From Gammaproteobacteria bacterium (GTDB lineage Bacteria; Pseudomonadota; Gammaproteobacteria; Xanthomonadales; Wenzhouxiangellaceae): 18,964 bases of DNA. The stretch lies in contig PWWM01000064.1 of the NCBI GenBank assembly GCA_003561495.1, positions 1-18,964 on the forward strand, read 5' to 3'. The position numbers and the translations under genes are program-made. Shown one piece after another: positions 1-7,370 of this stretch (position 1 is the first letter of the stretch; the number at the start of each line of letters is the position of its first letter). The notes under the pieces are model-generated. The model made no database searches. It was not told the origin of the DNA and saw only the letters and a program-made list of their open reading frames with translations.

Positions 1-1
1 C

Positions 2-649
2 AACCCGGCCGTGGCTGCCGCACCCTGGGGAAGCGCCGGGATTCTGCCCATTTCCTGGGCCTATATCCGCCTGATGGGGCGGGATGGGTTGCGACGGGCC
101 ACCCAGATCGCCATCCTCAATGCCAATTATCTGGCCAAAGCCCTGGAGGAACATTTCGATATTCTTTACACCGGGCGCAACGGTCGAATTGCCCATGAGT
201 GCATCGTCGACCTGCGCCCATTCAAGGAGAACGCCGGCATCACCGAAGAGGATGTCGCAAAACGCCTGATCGACTACGGATTTCATGCGCCGACCATGTC
301 GTGGCCAGTTCCCGGCACCTTGATGATCGAACCAACCGAAAGCGAATCCTTGCAGGAGCTTGATCGATTCATTGAGGCGATGATTGCCATCCGTGGTGAA
401 ATTGATCGCGTGGCCAGTGGCGAATGGGACCGTGAAGACAACCCTCTCAAGAACGCACCGCACACCATGGTCGAACTGGGCAGTGATGACTGGAAACACG
501 GCTACAGTCGACAGACCGCCGGATGGCCGGTGCCTGAGCTGCGTCTTTCCAAGTACTTTGCCCCGGTCGGGCGAGTCGACAATGTCTATGGCGACCGTAA
601 CCTGGTCTGCTCCTGTCCCCCGATGGAGGAATGGCTGGAGTCTGCCTGA
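2..649 (+). CDS. gcvP: Glycine dehydrogenase (decarboxylating), P-protein, C-terminal part
   Basis: This is the 3' end of a gene that enters from the left; the frame is open to the window edge, so the start is missing. P-protein is the PLP-dependent glycine decarboxylase of the glycine cleavage system. It passes an aminomethyl group to the lipoyl H-protein in the cytoplasm. About 215 C-terminal residues are visible. They include the conserved AAAPWGSAGILPISW stretch, a PTESES segment preceded by PGTLMIE, and the diagnostic end VGRVDNVYGDRNLVCSCPPMEEW. These match the C-terminal subdomain of the family. From this fragment alone I cannot tell a single-chain GcvP from the split GcvPB subunit. 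The segment just before the GRVDN motif looks more diverged than usual. A hairpin follows the stop at once, and the next gene is convergent, so this is the end of its transcript. Confidence 0.95.
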   Translation, partial: NPAVAAAPWGSAGILPISWAYIRLMGRDGLRRATQIAILNANYLAKALEEHFDILYTGRNGRIAHECIVDLRPFKENAGITEEDVAKRLIDYGFHAPTMSWPVPGTLMIEPTESESLQELDRFIEAMIAIRGEIDRVASGEWDREDNPLKNAPHTMVELGSDDWKHGYSRQTAGWPVPELRLSKYFAPVGRVDNVYGDRNLVCSCPPMEEWLESA

Positions 650-653
650 GTGG

Positions 654-682
654 CGAACGCGGCAGTTTGACTGCCGCGTTCG
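654..682. terminator. Hairpin between convergent genes, probable bidirectional terminator
   Basis: A perfect 12-bp inverted repeat (cgaacgcggcag at 654-665, its complement at 671-682) encloses a 5-base loop, tttga. It starts five bases after the gcvP stop and ends ten bases before the stop of the facing gene, so it can serve both. Neither side has a clear T-run, so termination by an intrinsic mechanism is inferred from position and stem strength. Confidence 0.7.
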
Positions 683-692
683 AAACTACGGT

Positions 693-1316
693 TTAGAGCA
701 GCATCCGCAACAGTCGGTAGGCAAAGTAGAAGCCCACGGCCATCAAAACGGCCATCTGCAGTTTCCCTTGGGCTCCATACAGATAACTGAGCATGAACAC
801 CGAAATATAGGTGAAGATCAGCGCGGCCCCGTAAAACCAGCCTTGCAAAGCGACATCAAGCAGATTCAGCGGTATGCCCACCGCCACCAGCAGCGTCGGC
901 AGGATCAACATGGCGCCGAAACGTCCGATATAGAAGTCTGTCGAGCGGGCGGTGCCGGAACGGCCCTCCAGCCAGCGCAGCACGAAAACGGTGGCGACAA
1001 TCGGCACACCCAGCGCCAGAACAACCCTGAAAGAGCTGATCAGAAATCCGAACTCGAATCTCCACGATGTAAACCGGGTCATCTGGGTGATGACATTGAA
1101 AACGAACACCAGACCCAGAAACAGTCCTGCCGAGATCAGCCCGTAATTGCGCGAGGCCTTGCTGTCATCGGAAAAATGGTCATCGGGCTGGGTCAGAACT
1201 TCCTTGACATGGCCGATATAACCCTCGGCCACGGCCGAAGCTGAGTCCTGAGAGTCCTTTGATTGCGGGTCGGAGGAGGTTTCTTCCTTGGTTTCAGGCT
1301 TTTTGTCTTCGCTCAT
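693..1316 (-). CDS. Multi-spanning inner-membrane protein, possibly YIP1-like
   Basis: A 207-residue protein. The first 55 residues are very polar and charged (Lys, Glu, Asp, Ser), look disordered and should lie in the cytoplasm. About five hydrophobic segments follow, near residues 59-78, 95-114, 131-155, 160-180 and 186-205. No signal peptide or catalytic motif is visible. The pattern of a short charged N-terminus followed by a five-helix bundle with an internal HVKEVLTQP-like segment resembles the YIP1 family, but I recognise this only loosely. A GGGAG-type ribosome site lies about nine bases before the ATG. The gene is a lone unit: a hairpin lies downstream, and upstream are 180 bases containing a repeat and then the 3' end of gyrA on the same strand. 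Its function is unknown. Confidence 0.75.
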   Translation of the reverse strand: MSEDKKPETKEETSSDPQSKDSQDSASAVAEGYIGHVKEVLTQPDDHFSDDSKASRNYGLISAGLFLGLVFVFNVITQMTRFTSWRFEFGFLISSFRVVLALGVPIVATVFVLRWLEGRSGTARSTDFYIGRFGAMLILPTLLVAVGIPLNLLDVALQGWFYGAALIFTYISVFMLSYLYGAQGKLQMAVLMAVGFYFAYRLLRMLL

Positions 1317-1420
1317 GGGTATTCTCTCCCTGGAAAGTGTCGGTACCCCATACTACGACAAACCCGGCTTCAAGCTGCCAAATGCGACTTTTGAGGCAGA
1401 TCCATTCCGAAACCCGAATC

Positions 1421-1462
1421 TTCTTTCTCTGCGCCTCCGCGCCTCCGCGCGAGAAATCTTTT
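1421..1462. repeat. Short GC-rich repeat with 8-bp units (gcgcctcc)
   Basis: In the gap between gyrA and the membrane-protein gene lies ttctttctct, followed by gcgcctcc twice (1431-1438, 1439-1446), then gcgcgagaaa. The pattern closely resembles the dispersed 'TCTCTGCGCCTCTGCGC' type of intergenic repeat seen across many bacterial genomes; that link is from memory and unverified. A weak 6-bp inverted repeat (tgggca at 1471, tgccca at 1488) lies between this repeat and the gyrA stop and could be part of the gyrA terminator. Confidence 0.5.
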
Positions 1463-1496
1463 GATCTAAATGGGCAAACTCACCGGCTGCCCAAAA

Positions 1497-4058
1497 TCAG
1501 GAATCCTCGTCGATCTCGTCTTCCTCGGATGCGGCCACGCGGGCCATGCCGATGACCTGCTCATCTTCGGCCAGACGAATCAGGGTCACCCCCTGGGTAT
1601 TGCGTCCAAGCCGCGAGATTTCGCCGGCAGAGGTGCGCACCAGGGTGCCGGAGTTCGAGGTCAACATGACATCATCATCATCGCTGACCGACAACGCGGC
1701 CATCAGCGCCCCATTGCGTTCGGACACTTGAATACCGATGACCCCCTGGCCGCCGCGCTTGTAGACCGGGAACTCACCCAGTGCGGTGCGCTTGCCGTAG
1801 CCGTTGGCTGTAGCCAGTAGCACATCGATTTCCTGGTCAGTTTCGGCAACCACCATGGAGACCACCACCTGGTCCTTTTTCAGGCGGATACCATTGACCC
1901 CGCGGGTCTGGCGACCCATGGGCCGGACATCGGTTTCATTGAAACGAATGGTCTTGCCGGCCGAGGAAAACAGCAGAATATCTCGCGTGCCGTCGGTGAA
2001 CGCCACATCGACCAGTTCATCGTCATCCTCGAGCAGCACCGCCCAGATGCCATTGGAGCGGATGTTGGCGAAGTCCGACAACGGGGTCTTCTTGACCCGG
2101 CCGGAGCGGGTGGCAAAGAACACGAACCAGTCATCGGGAAACTCACGGGTCGGCAGCACCGCATTGATGCGCTCCCCCTCGTCCAGCGGCAGCAGGTTGA
2201 CCATCGGCCGGCCGCGACTGTTGTGGCCGGCCTGGGGCAACTCATAGACCTTGGTCTTGTAGACCTTGCCCGCACTGGTGAACACCAGCAGGGTGTCATG
2301 GGTGTTGGTCACCCAGAAACGCTCCACGAAATCTTCATCCTTGGTGCGGGTGGCGCTGCGCCCGCGTCCACCACGACGCTGGGCCCGGTAGCGGTCCAGC
2401 GGCTGGTACTTGGCATAACCGGCATGCGACAGCGTGACCACGACATCTTCAGGCGTGATCAGGTCCTCCATGGTCAGGTTGAGGTGGTCGCGAACGATTT
2501 CTGAACGTCGCTCGTCGCCAAACTGGTCCATCAGCGCGGTCAGCTCCTCGCGAATGACTTCCATCAAGGCGTCAGGCTCGGAGAGGATGCGCATCAGTTC
2601 CTTGATCTGGCCAAGGATTTCCTGGTACTCCTCAGACAGCTTTTCCTGCTCCAGCCCGGTCAGCTTCTGAAGGCGCAGGTCGAGGATGGCCTGGGCCTGG
2701 GTCGGCGAGAGTTGGTAACCACCCTCACCCAGCCCGAACTCCGGCAACAGCCCCTCTGGTCGCGACAGTTCAGCCCCGGCCTGGCCCAGTAATGCCTTGA
2801 CCAGCCCGGCATCCCAGCGCTTGGCCTGCAAGGCCTCGCGGGCATCGGCGGGGGTCGGCGAGGCCTTGATCAGGGCAATGACCTCATCAAGATTCGCCAG
2901 GGCGACCGTCAGGCCTTCCAGGATATGAGCCCGGTCACGCGCCTTGCGCAGCTCGTAAAGGCTTCGTCGGGTGACCACTTCGCGACGGTGAGCCAGAAAG
3001 GCCGACAGAATTTCGACGATGTTGAGGACCCTGGGCTGACCGTCGATCAGTGCGACCATATTGATGCCGAACACGGTCTGCAACTGGGTGTGCTGATAAA
3101 GATTGTTCAGCAGCACCTCCGGCACCTCGCCACGCTTGAGTTCGATGACCATGCGCATGCCGTCCTTGTCGGATTCGTCGCGCAAACCAGAAATGCCCTC
3201 GATCTTCTTGAGCTTGACCAGTTCGGCGATTTTCTCCAGCAGCCGCGCCTTGTTGACCTGGTAGGGCAACTCGGTCACCACGATGCAGGATCGGCCTGAA
3301 TCATCATCGGTTTCTACGTGTGAGCGCGCCCGCAGATAAATGCGGCCGCGTCCGGTGCGATAGGCCTGTTCGATACCGTCGGCGCCGTTGATGATGGCCG
3401 CGGTCGGAAAGTCCGGCCCCGGCAGGTGTTCCATGACCTCATCCACGCCCAGTTCCGGTTCATCGATCAGGGCCAGCAATGCATTGATGACCTCGCCGAG
3501 GTTGTGCGGTGGGATGTTGGTGGCCATGCCCACGGCAATCCCGGATGAACCGTTGACCAGCAGGTTGGGAACCCTTGTCGGCATGACGGCCGGCTCGTGC
3601 TCGGACTCGTCATAGTTGGGGACGAAATTGACCGTTTCCTTGTCGATATCGGCCAGGATTTCGTGCGCCAGGCGGGCCATGCGCACCTCGGTGTATCGCA
3701 TGGCTGCCGGCGAGTCGCCGTCGACCGAGCCGAAGTTGCCCTGCCCGTCCACCAGCATGTAGCGCATGGAAAACGGCTGGGCCATGCGCACGATGGTGTC
3801 GTAGACCGCGGTGTCGCCGTGGGGGTGGTATTTACCGATGACATCACCGACCACACGGGCCGATTTCTTGTAGGGCTTGTTGTAATCGTTGCCCAGCTCG
3901 TGCATGGCATAGAGCACGCGCCGATGCACCGGTTTGAGGCCGTCGCGCACATCCGGCAGCGCTCTTCCCACGATCACGCTCATGGCGTAATCGAGATAGG
4001 ACTGCCGCATTTCGTCTTCCAGGTTGACCTGGAGCACTTCCCGTGCCAGTTCCGCCAT
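1497..4058 (-). CDS. gyrA: DNA gyrase subunit A
   Basis: GyrA is the breakage-reunion subunit of DNA gyrase, which with GyrB introduces negative supercoils using ATP. The 853-residue length is normal for Gammaproteobacteria. The quinolone-resistance region (HPHGDTAVYDTIVRMAQ) falls exactly at E. coli numbering, with Thr at 83 and Asp at 87. The catalytic Tyr is residue 122 in AAMRYTEVRM. The GyrA box QRRGGRG lies near residue 560 and begins the C-terminal DNA-wrapping beta-pinwheel. The tail is acidic (EEDEIDEDS), as is common in the family. Thr83 occurs naturally in some species, such as Pseudomonas, and is not itself a resistance change. The start has only a weak ribosome site. The gene is divergent from the GDPD gene across a 205-base AT-rich gap that holds its likely promoter. 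Confidence 0.99.
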   Translation of the reverse strand: MAELAREVLQVNLEDEMRQSYLDYAMSVIVGRALPDVRDGLKPVHRRVLYAMHELGNDYNKPYKKSARVVGDVIGKYHPHGDTAVYDTIVRMAQPFSMRYMLVDGQGNFGSVDGDSPAAMRYTEVRMARLAHEILADIDKETVNFVPNYDESEHEPAVMPTRVPNLLVNGSSGIAVGMATNIPPHNLGEVINALLALIDEPELGVDEVMEHLPGPDFPTAAIINGADGIEQAYRTGRGRIYLRARSHVETDDDSGRSCIVVTELPYQVNKARLLEKIAELVKLKKIEGISGLRDESDKDGMRMVIELKRGEVPEVLLNNLYQHTQLQTVFGINMVALIDGQPRVLNIVEILSAFLAHRREVVTRRSLYELRKARDRAHILEGLTVALANLDEVIALIKASPTPADAREALQAKRWDAGLVKALLGQAGAELSRPEGLLPEFGLGEGGYQLSPTQAQAILDLRLQKLTGLEQEKLSEEYQEILGQIKELMRILSEPDALMEVIREELTALMDQFGDERRSEIVRDHLNLTMEDLITPEDVVVTLSHAGYAKYQPLDRYRAQRRGGRGRSATRTKDEDFVERFWVTNTHDTLLVFTSAGKVYKTKVYELPQAGHNSRGRPMVNLLPLDEGERINAVLPTREFPDDWFVFFATRSGRVKKTPLSDFANIRSNGIWAVLLEDDDELVDVAFTDGTRDILLFSSAGKTIRFNETDVRPMGRQTRGVNGIRLKKDQVVVSMVVAETDQEIDVLLATANGYGKRTALGEFPVYKRGGQGVIGIQVSERNGALMAALSVSDDDDVMLTSNSGTLVRTSAGEISRLGRNTQGVTLIRLAEDEQVIGMARVAASEEDEIDEDS

Positions 4059-4175
4059 CAGGAAAGTTCCGAATAAGTATTAGATTTATAATTTAATTGC
4101 CTGATTATCCTGGCTTTTAAAAGGGAAAAGATCGAAGCTTTCCAGGCAGGACAAAACAGGCGTAACAAAGTTGAA

Positions 4176-4184
4176 ATTATACCA
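4176..4184 (-). promoter_or_regulatory. Extended -10 promoter element for gyrA
   Basis: On the minus strand this reads TGGTATAAT, a perfect extended -10 (TGn plus TATAAT). Transcription would start near 4169 and give gyrA a leader of about 110 bases. No good -35 hexamer is present, which fits an extended -10 promoter. The region is markedly AT-rich. A plus-strand TTATAC at 4177-4182 overlaps it and could serve the divergent GDPD gene, though it has no clear -35. Confidence 0.55.
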
Positions 4185-4263
4185 CAGCAGGCCTCTGAGC
4201 CGCGCTCTTGAAAGACCATCCGAATGCGTTGACGGACTTGCACAATGCCCGCGTTGTGCCAAC

Positions 4264-5151
4264 ATGTGGATCATGCTACTTCTCATTCTGATTCTGGCCA
4301 TGCTGGTCCTGGCCGCGGCATTTGCACCCTGGCTGTCCTGGTGGTGGCGCTGGCCTGATCGCAGTGTCGGCGAGCGCATCGAATTCGAGACCATCGAGAG
4401 TGACCGACTCATCATTGCACATGCCACCGGCGGCAGTGAGCTGGGCAGCTACCCGAATGCCATTGAGTGTCTGGATGACTGGTATGCCAAAGGCGTTCGC
4501 TGGTTCGAATTCGACCTGCACTGGACCCGCGATGGCCACCTGGTCGGCCTGCACGACTGGGGGCCGACATTCAGGCGCTGGTTTGACCCGGCCTCCCTGC
4601 CCCTGCACTGGAAGTTGGCCGCACCGCTGATCCGTCACCGTGGCGTACCGTCGAACACCTTCGAGACCTTGCGTATGCGCGGCGACCTGACACCAATCAA
4701 CCCGAAATTGCTCAGCGACTGGCTTGCCCGCCATGATGATGCCTGGCTGGTCACCGACATCAAGACTCACAATGCCGCTGCGCTGGAACGCCTGGCGGGA
4801 GCTTTCAGACCATTGCGCGCCCGAGTCCTCGCCCAGGTCTTTTCAACCCAGGAGATTACGGTGGCTGGTGAGTTGGGCTATGGCCGCATCGGCTGGGCCA
4901 ACTACGTACCCAAGCGACCGATCAACGAACTCCCCGCGCTACTGGCTGAACAGCCCGTGGATGTGGTCGTACTCAACCAAAAGACCATTCGCGACCCGGC
5001 CACCTGGCCCGACCTGGAAAAACTGCGCGGCATGGGCTTGGACCTGTGGCTGTTTACCGTCAATGATCCCGCTGAATTGGCCGCCCTGCCAGACGCGGTC
5101 AACGGGATCATCACGGATCGCCTGTTACCCAAACCGCACCGAATGCCTTAA
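4264..5151 (+). CDS. Membrane-anchored glycerophosphodiester phosphodiesterase family protein
   Basis: A 295-residue protein whose N-terminal ~22 residues (MWIMLLLILILAMLVLAAAF) form one membrane anchor. A GDPD-type TIM barrel follows. Known members split glycerophosphodiesters into glycerol 3-phosphate and an alcohol. The key GDPD pattern is visible: His53 in IAHATGG, Asn65 with a following acidic residue, then FEFDLHWTRDGHLVGLHDW carrying Glu82, Asp84 and His97. A conserved late segment, DLWLFTVNDPAEL, precedes ITDRL near the C-terminus. The Arg that usually follows the first His (HRG) is Ala here, as in a subfamily with an 'AHAGG' start. I chose the ATG at 4264 because the hydrophobic anchor starts there. 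In-frame extension upstream to a TTG would add a Cys-containing stretch unlike the family and run into the promoter region. The substrate is unknown. Confidence 0.8.
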   Translation: MWIMLLLILILAMLVLAAAFAPWLSWWWRWPDRSVGERIEFETIESDRLIIAHATGGSELGSYPNAIECLDDWYAKGVRWFEFDLHWTRDGHLVGLHDWGPTFRRWFDPASLPLHWKLAAPLIRHRGVPSNTFETLRMRGDLTPINPKLLSDWLARHDDAWLVTDIKTHNAAALERLAGAFRPLRARVLAQVFSTQEITVAGELGYGRIGWANYVPKRPINELPALLAEQPVDVVVLNQKTIRDPATWPDLEKLRGMGLDLWLFTVNDPAELAALPDAVNGIITDRLLPKPHRMP

Positions 5152-5191
5152 CCACTCGCCTTTCGACCGACCCTATCCAGAACGCTCTCGT

Positions 5192-5221
5192 CTGAACTTT
5201 CAACAGCCAAATCGGTAGAAT
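5192..5221 (+). promoter_or_regulatory. Possible sigma-70 promoter for the TraB-family gene
   Basis: A -10-like TAGAAT (5216-5221) lies 18 bases after CTGAAC (5192-5197), a partial match to TTGACA. The gene's ATG is at 5250. A 6-bp inverted repeat (aatcgg at 5210, ccgatt at 5224) straddles the -10 and could be an operator, though it may be chance. Confidence 0.35.
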
Positions 5222-5249
5222 TGCCGATTACCTCTTCCAATCCCGACTC

Positions 5250-6455
5250 ATGACCCCGGAACACAAGGAACTGTTTGCCGACGAGCCCGTCGAGCATGTC
5301 ACCATCGGCAGCGTCGACTACGCCCTGCTGGGTACCGCCCATGTCTCGCGCACCAGCGCCGAGGCGGTGCGGCGATTGCTCGAAAGCGGTCACTACGATG
5401 CGGTGGCCATCGAACTGTGTCAGTCCCGCTACCAGGCGCTGACCGACCGCGAGAGCTGGCGCAAGCTCAACCTGTTTGCCATTCTGCGTGAAGGCAAGGC
5501 CGGCATGATGATGGCCTCACTTGCGTTGTCGGCGTATCAGCGTCGGATTGCCGAGCAGTTCGGCATCGAGCCGGGTGCGGAGATGAAGGCGGCCATCGAG
5601 GCCGCCGACCAGGCCGGCCTGCCGCTGCAACTGATCGACCGCGAAATCGGCATCACCCTGCGCCGGGCCAGCCGACGTTTATCGCTGTGGAAGCGCTGGG
5701 TGATGGTCAACGGATTGATCCTGTCGCTGTTCTCGCGCGAGGAAATCTCGGAGGAAGATGTCGAGCGGCTCAAGGAAGGCGATCTGCTGACCGAAACATT
5801 CAGCGAGTTTTCGGAGGCCTCACCCGAGCTCTACGAGGCGCTGATCGCCGAACGCGATCATTTCATGGCCGCACGCCTGCGTGAAGAAAACGCCGCTCAT
5901 CCCGGGCGCAAGGTGCTGGCAGTGCTGGGCGCCGGGCACCTGGCCGGCACCGCCACTGCGCTCAAGTCCGACGATCATCCCGAGGCCACGGTCGCCAAAC
6001 TCAATGAAATGCCGCCACCCTCGAGAGTGCTCAAGGCCATTCCATGGATCATCCTGGTGGCGGTGCTGTCGGGTTTCGCCATCGGTTTTCACCGCTCACC
6101 GGAGCTGGGTTGGACCCTGGTCGCGACCTGGGTATTGATCAACGGCACATTGTCGGCCCTGGGCGCCCTGCTCGCCCGCGCCCATCCGTTGACCGTGATC
6201 ACCGCCCTGTTTGCCGCCCCCCTGACCTCACTCAACCCCACCATCGGCGCCGGCATGGTCACCGGTGCGGTAGAGGCCTGGTTGAAAAAGCCGCGCGTGG
6301 CCGATTTCGAGACACTGAGAGACGACGTGACCCGGCTTTCAGGCTGGTATCGCAATCGTGTCTCGCATGTCTTTGTGGTGTTCTTCCTTTCAAACCTGGG
6401 CTCGGCTGCCGGTACCTGGATTGCCGGTTTTCGCATGGTCCAGCAGTTGCTCTGA
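5250..6455 (+). CDS. TraB/PrgY family membrane protein
   Basis: A 401-residue protein. The N-terminal ~250 residues form a TraB/PrgY-type domain (related to the TIKI/GumN metalloprotease superfamily). It has the hallmark GTAHVS at 28-33, AIELC near 53-57, and a late GAGHLAG near residue 227. The two His-containing GxxH motifs are the putative metal ligands of this superfamily. Four hydrophobic segments follow, at roughly 262-283, 288-312, 314-346 and 372-398, so the C-terminus is membrane-embedded. PrgY of Enterococcus limits pheromone activity; in Gammaproteobacteria the role is not established, and proteolysis of a peptide or membrane protein is inference. The ATG has no strong ribosome site. 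The gene stands alone between the GDPD gene (98-base gap) and a palindromic element. Confidence 0.85.
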   Translation: MTPEHKELFADEPVEHVTIGSVDYALLGTAHVSRTSAEAVRRLLESGHYDAVAIELCQSRYQALTDRESWRKLNLFAILREGKAGMMMASLALSAYQRRIAEQFGIEPGAEMKAAIEAADQAGLPLQLIDREIGITLRRASRRLSLWKRWVMVNGLILSLFSREEISEEDVERLKEGDLLTETFSEFSEASPELYEALIAERDHFMAARLREENAAHPGRKVLAVLGAGHLAGTATALKSDDHPEATVAKLNEMPPPSRVLKAIPWIILVAVLSGFAIGFHRSPELGWTLVATWVLINGTLSALGALLARAHPLTVITALFAAPLTSLNPTIGAGMVTGAVEAWLKKPRVADFETLRDDVTRLSGWYRNRVSHVFVVFFLSNLGSAAGTWIAGFRMVQQLL

Positions 6456-6467
6456 CCATAACGCCTG

Positions 6468-6651
6468 CCTGATTAGCGTCGTGTCTCAGCGGACATTGGC
6501 AATATCGCTTGACGTCGATGCTACGAGCCGTCCTCGGGTGGGGAATTTCGCTGAGGGCCTCGCCACCGCGTCGAACTGAAGCGGAATTCGCCACCCGAGG
6601 ACGGCTTTAACCGGAACGAAGCCCGGGCACTGAGACACGACGCCAATCAGG
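6468..6651. repeat. Nested inverted-repeat element, 184 bp, between convergent genes
   Basis: Two concentric inverted repeats fill the gap between the TraB-family gene and the trpS operon. The outer arms (6468-6489 and 6630-6651) match at 21 of 22 bases and carry gcgtcgtgtctcag. The inner arms (6527-6552 and 6580-6605) match at 24 of 26 bases and carry gccgtcctcgggtgg. A 27-base loop lies at 6553-6579. The spacers between arms differ in length, 37 bases on the left and 24 on the right. It could fold into a long cruciform or RNA hairpin and end transcription from both sides. The size and perfection look like a dispersed mobile palindrome (BIME or MITE class), but this needs genome copies to prove. 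No transposase is present. Confidence 0.75.
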
Positions 6652-6657
6652 AACGCC

Positions 6658-6951
6658 TTAACGATTCGAGTTGCGACCAACCCAAATTCTTCGCAGCCAT
6701 CCCAGCCCCAGCATCAACACCAGAAAGACATAGCTTCCGGCAACTGCAAGCAAATGCCGGTCCGCGCCCTCGATCGGCAAAATGGCATGCAGGCCGGCCA
6801 GAACCCCGACAACCCCGGTCAGTGCAACCAGAACAACGACCACATCGACGTGTCCCTGCCGGCGGCTCCTGCCTGACGGGGCCGTATACCAGAACAGCCA
6901 TATCAGAAACAGGCTGACCGGTGCAATGATGAAAAAATCGATCCACCACAT
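6658..6951 (-). CDS. Small three-helix membrane protein, last gene of the trpS operon
   Basis: A 97-residue hydrophobic protein that I do not recognise. Three probable membrane helices lie near 3-22, 37-58 and 66-85. A basic loop (SGRSRRQGH) follows the first helix and the C-terminal tail is basic. I placed the start at the ATG at 6951, five bases after the stop of the upstream crcB gene. A longer in-frame reading would run deep into crcB and lacks sense there. The tight spacing says it is translated from the same message as the two crcB genes. It does not resemble a CrcB subunit: there is no TTFS-type motif and only three helices. A link to fluoride handling rests on position alone. Confidence 0.65.
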   Translation of the reverse strand: MWWIDFFIIAPVSLFLIWLFWYTAPSGRSRRQGHVDVVVVLVALTGVVGVLAGLHAILPIEGADRHLLAVAGSYVFLVLMLGLGWLRRIWVGRNSNR

Positions 6952-6956
6952 GACAA

Positions 6957-7370
6957 TCAATTTAAAGATTGTGAACGTGAGCCCAGCCGGTAACCGACAG
7001 CCACGGCGCTCAACCATCCCGCCAGTGAAAGCCCAAGGTAAGCCCACACCCCCGGCCAGTTACCAATCTGCATCATCAGCCCCAGTTCCAGACTGACCAA
7101 TGAGAAGGTGGTCAGGCCACCACAGAATCCAGCCATGAGAAACAGCTGCATCTCCTCAGTCATGGTTGAGGAATCACGTGCACTTGCCCGAGCCGCGACA
7201 ACACCGATCAGCAATGATCCAAGCACATTGGCCAGTAACGTAGGCCAGGGGAAGCCGGTTCCAATCCAGTTCAACCAGGCGATTGAAATGGAAAAGCGCG
7301 ACAGGCTGCCAAGCGCACCGCCAAACGCCACCCAAAAATAGAGTCTCAGCGGGCCTGGGCCGACACTCAT
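6957..7370 (-). CDS. crcB: CrcB/Fluc fluoride channel subunit (more canonical copy)
   Basis: Fluc proteins are four-helix, dual-topology fluoride channels that work as dimers in the inner membrane and export F- to relieve toxicity. This 137-residue copy shows the family marks: FGGALGSLSRF near 16-26, LLANVLGSLLIG near 45-56 with the conserved Asn48, and GFCGGLTTFS at 81-90 with the central TT and the first Phe-box residue, Phe89. The usual second Phe, three residues later, is Val92. The ATG at 7370 is chosen because it overlaps the stop of the upstream crcB copy in an ATGA and starts just before the first helix. Further in-frame sequence upstream is read-through of the other copy. With its neighbour it probably forms a heterodimeric channel. 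Confidence 0.9.
   Translation of the reverse strand: MSVGPGPLRLYFWVAFGGALGSLSRFSISIAWLNWIGTGFPWPTLLANVLGSLLIGVVAARASARDSSTMTEEMQLFLMAGFCGGLTTFSLVSLELGLMMQIGNWPGVWAYLGLSLAGWLSAVAVGYRLGSRSQSLN

Noticed and set aside
384..1244. Long plus-strand open frame (286 codons) across the gcvP end and the membrane-protein gene
   Set aside because: It overlaps gcvP in another frame and is antisense to a clear membrane protein. Its product is rich in Gln, His and Arg, typical of a shadow frame, and shows no domain.
3790..3830. Quinolone-resistance mutation in gyrA (Thr at 83)
   Set aside because: Thr83 is a natural wild-type residue in several Gammaproteobacteria; resistance changes there are to hydrophobic residues. 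Asp87 is intact.
4171..4263. Upstream extension of the GDPD gene to a TTG at 4171
   Set aside because: It would add 31 residues with a CPRC stretch unlike the family and would overlap the gyrA promoter. The hydrophobic anchor starts cleanly at the ATG at 4264.
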